A stretch of 64,000 bases of DNA from positions 47,029,840 through 47,093,839 of the forward strand of contig CM049322.1 in assembly GCA_026874595.1 (NCBI GenBank), read 5' to 3'. Each line of letters begins with the position of its first letter. Position 1 is the stretch's first letter. This stretch comes from Sipunculus nudus. Taxonomy: Eukaryota; Annelida; Sipuncula; Golfingiida; Sipunculidae. Both the position numbers and the translations under genes were made by a program. The notes under the pieces are model-generated. The model saw nothing but the letters and a program-made list of their open reading frames with translations. It ran no database searches and was not told the origin of the DNA. Positions 61,001 through 64,000 of this stretch are shown here, one piece after another.

Positions 61001-61769
61001 TCAACAATAGAACATCAGTAATTCCCTGATATTCTGGCACAAATAAAACTGAAAACGTGATGTCCATATTATGTGTGTATTATGTAACGGTGGTGTTTCT
61101 GAGCTACATATACACACTGGTACATCGATAGCTCATGACAACCTTATGCTGTAAATAATGATAAAACCTGATAAGGACCGACTTAACTGACACGGTCAGA
61201 TAATAGTAGCGCCAGATCAGCCCTATGACATTATGGCAAGATCACTGGCCTGAGTCATGTTTGTCGCAGCAACCACGCTGTATATATAAATAGCCTTAAA
61301 CACCATGACTAAGCGACTTTCGTTCCGTTCAAGACAGTACGGCACGCTTGTGTGTGTCCATGCGGCCCCTCCACCTATCAGTGTTTATGTAGGGAGATTA
61401 TCTGAGCATATATACAGATATGTGTTTGGTTTGGGAGGGCGTGTGTGTCGACGATGTTGCGGACTCTTACTTGTGATCCATATGTCTATTTTCATACTAT
61501 GGCCGTGATTGGCTACATATTCGCTCGGTTAAATTTCCGCGATATTCCGTTTTAAGTGTTTCTAGAGAGTACATAGTCCCAATCATACAGAATACAATGT
61601 ATACAATTTATACAAGGGACTTTTCCTGGATATTATTTCAATAGATAAAATTTGCACCTGCAGTCTATACATATACTCTATATTCCAATGCTTAAACTAC
61701 AAAAGCTACTGCATGTTATAACATGCAGCATTATGATGTATGTTTAATTATTTTTTTCTTTGTAACTAG

Positions 61770-62108
61770 AAGTCTGCATTCCATGAAATACAGGCCTCCG
61801 CCATGTGGGCATTCACTTATTCGACCCGTATTACCTGGTCCATTTGTGCATACGTGACTTTACATTTGTGAATATTAACTGATGGTCCTCCCCTAAATCA
61901 CATAAATTTCTCCATTAATCCACTCCTGAAATGCCCTGACATTGTTGCTAATATTAAGTTCATGATCGTGTATGATATGTTGTTAACAAACACAACACAC
62001 ACAAACACACAAACGTGAATGAACGCATACCCTACTGGCGGAGGCAACAAGCGTTTACAACCACACGAACTGGAAAGAACGCATATGTCCCTGGCGGAGG
62101 GAATGAAA
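61770..62108. repeat. Foldback-like interspersed repeat upstream of GST copy 3
   Basis: The left part has CAGGCCTCCGCCATGTGGGC. The right part has two successive CTGGCGGAGG ends (at about 62034 and 62092), each preceded by an ACACGAAC/ACAAACGTG phrase. It is related to 45485-45853. Confidence 0.5.
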
Positions 62109-62198
62109 ACTAGAACTTCATAACTATCACAGAATTGATTCCATGATAAGTTTCATGATTTTTGTTTTTTTTCTTTCCTTATCAGTGACGACTTCAAG

Positions 62199-64000
62199 AT
62201 GCCATCCTACAAGCTAATTTACTTCGATTTAAAAGGTCGGGGGGAAACTGCCCGGATGCTGTTTGCGCTTGCTGGTCAGCCTTACGACGATGTCCGCCTG
62301 GACTATGAAGCTAATGAATGGAAAGAATATAAACCAAGTGAGTGAATGTCCGCATGTCCAAGCATCGAACACTGTACTGAAAGTAAACCAGTGTCAGGTC
62401 ATATCAGATATCTTCTTTATTTTATTACTAAATGTTTGGTTCGAAAGTAGTAAAATTGGAACATGACCAATAATACCTGAAGGGGTTTAACCTTGCCTGT
62501 GCCAGCCTGGGTGGCTACAAATAAGAACACCTCCCCCCCCCCCCCCGGATGTAATATCTCTCATTGTATCTATTTATTTTCCCAGCTTTTTATTATTCGT
62601 ATCTTTTTCATATATCTTTTTTATTCCCTTTCATTAAAGTTATCCACGGTTCATTATGAGCAGCCGTGGGATATGTTTCATTAATCATGAAAGCATTCAA
62701 ATTTACTTTACTGAGAGAGGCTTCTCGTCATTACAGCAACCTTTTTCATATAGTATATTACGTAATAATAATAACAGGACATGCACATCCCCGTATAAAA
62801 TACATGCACAATTCATGAAATATATTTTTTTTCTTAAAACCCATTAACCGCTTACCCCGAATTACCGCCCTCTTGTTCACGAATTTATGGATTCGCCATT
62901 GTGCTACCAGATATAAACAGTATTGAAACATTCACCCAAACTGGTTTGATCAGAAGCAACGCAGGGAAAAAGAAAGATGTCGGAGACATAAAACCCCTGA
63001 TGATCTTCAATCTGACCGTTCCATGGTAATACAGATCTAGGGTAGGATGTAACATAATTTATCTGGCTTTGCACATTGAGCCACAGGTTCCCTCTTAAGT
63101 ACCAGTCTGAAACACCATTTTAAACATAACTTCATAAATTCAGTTTCATATCAGATGACACACTCCTAACGCAGTGGTTTACCCTGCATTCGTTCAAGAT
63201 CTCCTTCGTTTTAACCGCTGCTTAATTTGCAATTATTTCGGGGTCTCGACACCAGGGATGCATTGCACATGCGCAATAATCAGATAAACGAGAACAGGGT
63301 CTCGCGGATTTAAAAGTTGGAATTAGATGCAAAATGCGATACCACGCTTTCACTTGTCTGATTATAATTGCTTGTCCTGTGCGAGCCCTGGTGGTGAGTT
63401 CCGAAGAATCTTGCTGTACAAAGCAGCGGTTACAAAAAAGGAGATAAAGAACGACTGTTGTGTATAACCGCTGCGCAAGGAGTAAAGTCTCATTTTGTTT
63501 ATTTTCATTATTTCTGACACAAGACATAGAAAACCAGAATTCTAGGGTACATTCTTATTTGATACATGTAACACTAGTTTATTCCTAATAAGAGGGACAG
63601 TACACCAACAGATCATGGACTTAATACTGTATACTGTAGGGAGCTTTTTTCGTAAAATGACAAGTAAATTCGATCACCAAATACTGTTCATATTAGAAAA
63701 AAATACAAGGAACTGGGCTCTCTTTAATAAGCTTACAAATAATTTAGTTTAAACATATTTATTTTAGTTGGATTATACAAATAGCACAAAGTGCTTATGA
63801 ACGTACTCTCCAATGCCCTTCGTTTAAAGGTTATATAGGTTTACTTATTTTTTTTTTTTAAATTTACGGATATGGGAAAACTAGCAACAATGTCAATGTT
63901 TTTTATAGTTACTTCGTACATTGTACCTTTATTTCAGAAACTCCGTTCGGGCAGTTGCCCTTGCTGGAGGTAGATGGCGTTGTCATCGCTCAAAGCCATG
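62199..64000 (+). CDS. Sigma-class glutathione S-transferase, copy 3 (partial, runs off the window)
   Basis: Coding exon 1 is 62199-62337 (139 bp, same length as copies 1 and 2). Exon 2 starts at 63938 after TTTATTTCAG and is cut by the window end. Exon 1 begins MPSYKLIYFDLKGRGETAR with Tyr8 kept. Two changes from copies 1 and 2 are Phe to Leu in FDFKG and Ala to Gly in GRAE. The end of exon 1 reads LDYEANEWKEY. Exon 2 starts TPFGQLPLLEVDG, with Gln where copies 1 and 2 have Tyr, which is the more usual sigma-class residue from memory. Both visible exons are open and splice sites are intact, so nothing suggests a pseudogene. Confidence 0.9.

Larger units (their letters stand above)
57723..64000 (+). 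repeat. Segmental tandem duplication, unit 3 (carries GST copy 3, truncated by the window)
   Basis: Homologous to the start of units 1 and 2 from TTAAATCGGATCGTACAC. The region before the promoter (57723-59630) is shorter and lacks the 1.88-kb DNA transposon. The intron stretches 60006-62190 and 62338-63937 contain no further gene, only a (TA)n tract at 60290-60340 and foldback-like repeats. Confidence 0.85.

Overview
The window is animal nuclear DNA. Genes are split by GT-AG introns, the sequence is AT-rich, and it is full of (TA)n tracts, homopolymer C/G runs, minisatellites and transposable elements. A goose-type lysozyme with an extra N-terminal cysteine-rich module, tandem sigma-class glutathione S-transferases (GSTs), a BEL/Pao retrotransposon and tRNA-derived SINEs together suggest a lophotrochozoan, most likely a mollusc and perhaps a bivalve. 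The species cannot be read from the sequence.

Layout. 1-11350: gene-poor. Three exon-like segments at 1427-3462 have matching splice phases and may be part of an unrecognised cysteine-containing gene. The rest is two miniature inverted-repeat elements, a 23-bp minisatellite and a foldback-like repeat. 11352-24640: a complete seven-exon g-type lysozyme gene (272 aa, + strand) with a TATA box. Its last two introns are swollen by a 5.3-kb, 29-bp minisatellite and a 3.7-kb, 18-bp minisatellite. 25606-25970: the 3' end of a non-LTR reverse transcriptase, minus strand. 26023-64000: a segmental tandem triplication, about 11-12 kb per unit once later insertions are removed. Each unit carries one sigma-class GST gene on the + strand: unit 1 complete (208 aa), unit 2 complete (208 aa), unit 3 cut by the window end in coding exon 2. 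Each unit also has a conserved promoter and 5' noncoding exon far upstream of the ATG.

Units 2 and 3 took up new transposons after the duplication, and unit 1 keeps the empty sites. The insertions are a 1.88-kb TA-flanked DNA element with GGTTC/GAACC-rich ends, a 6.26-kb degenerate BEL/Pao LTR retrotransposon with a 57-bp repeat array in its leader, and a 413-bp LTR-type miniature element (minus strand) whose LTRs contain tRNA-like A and B boxes and which has a primer site resembling that for tRNA-Pro.

Functionally the recognisable genes are a secreted antibacterial hydrolase and a cluster of cytosolic detoxification (or prostaglandin-synthase-like) enzymes. They share no operon-like link. 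The points most worth following up are the tRNA-box-bearing miniature LTR element, the splice-donor-like array in the lysozyme gene, the possible 19-nt 5' UTR microexon in the GSTs, and the unassigned gene at 1.4-3.5 kb.
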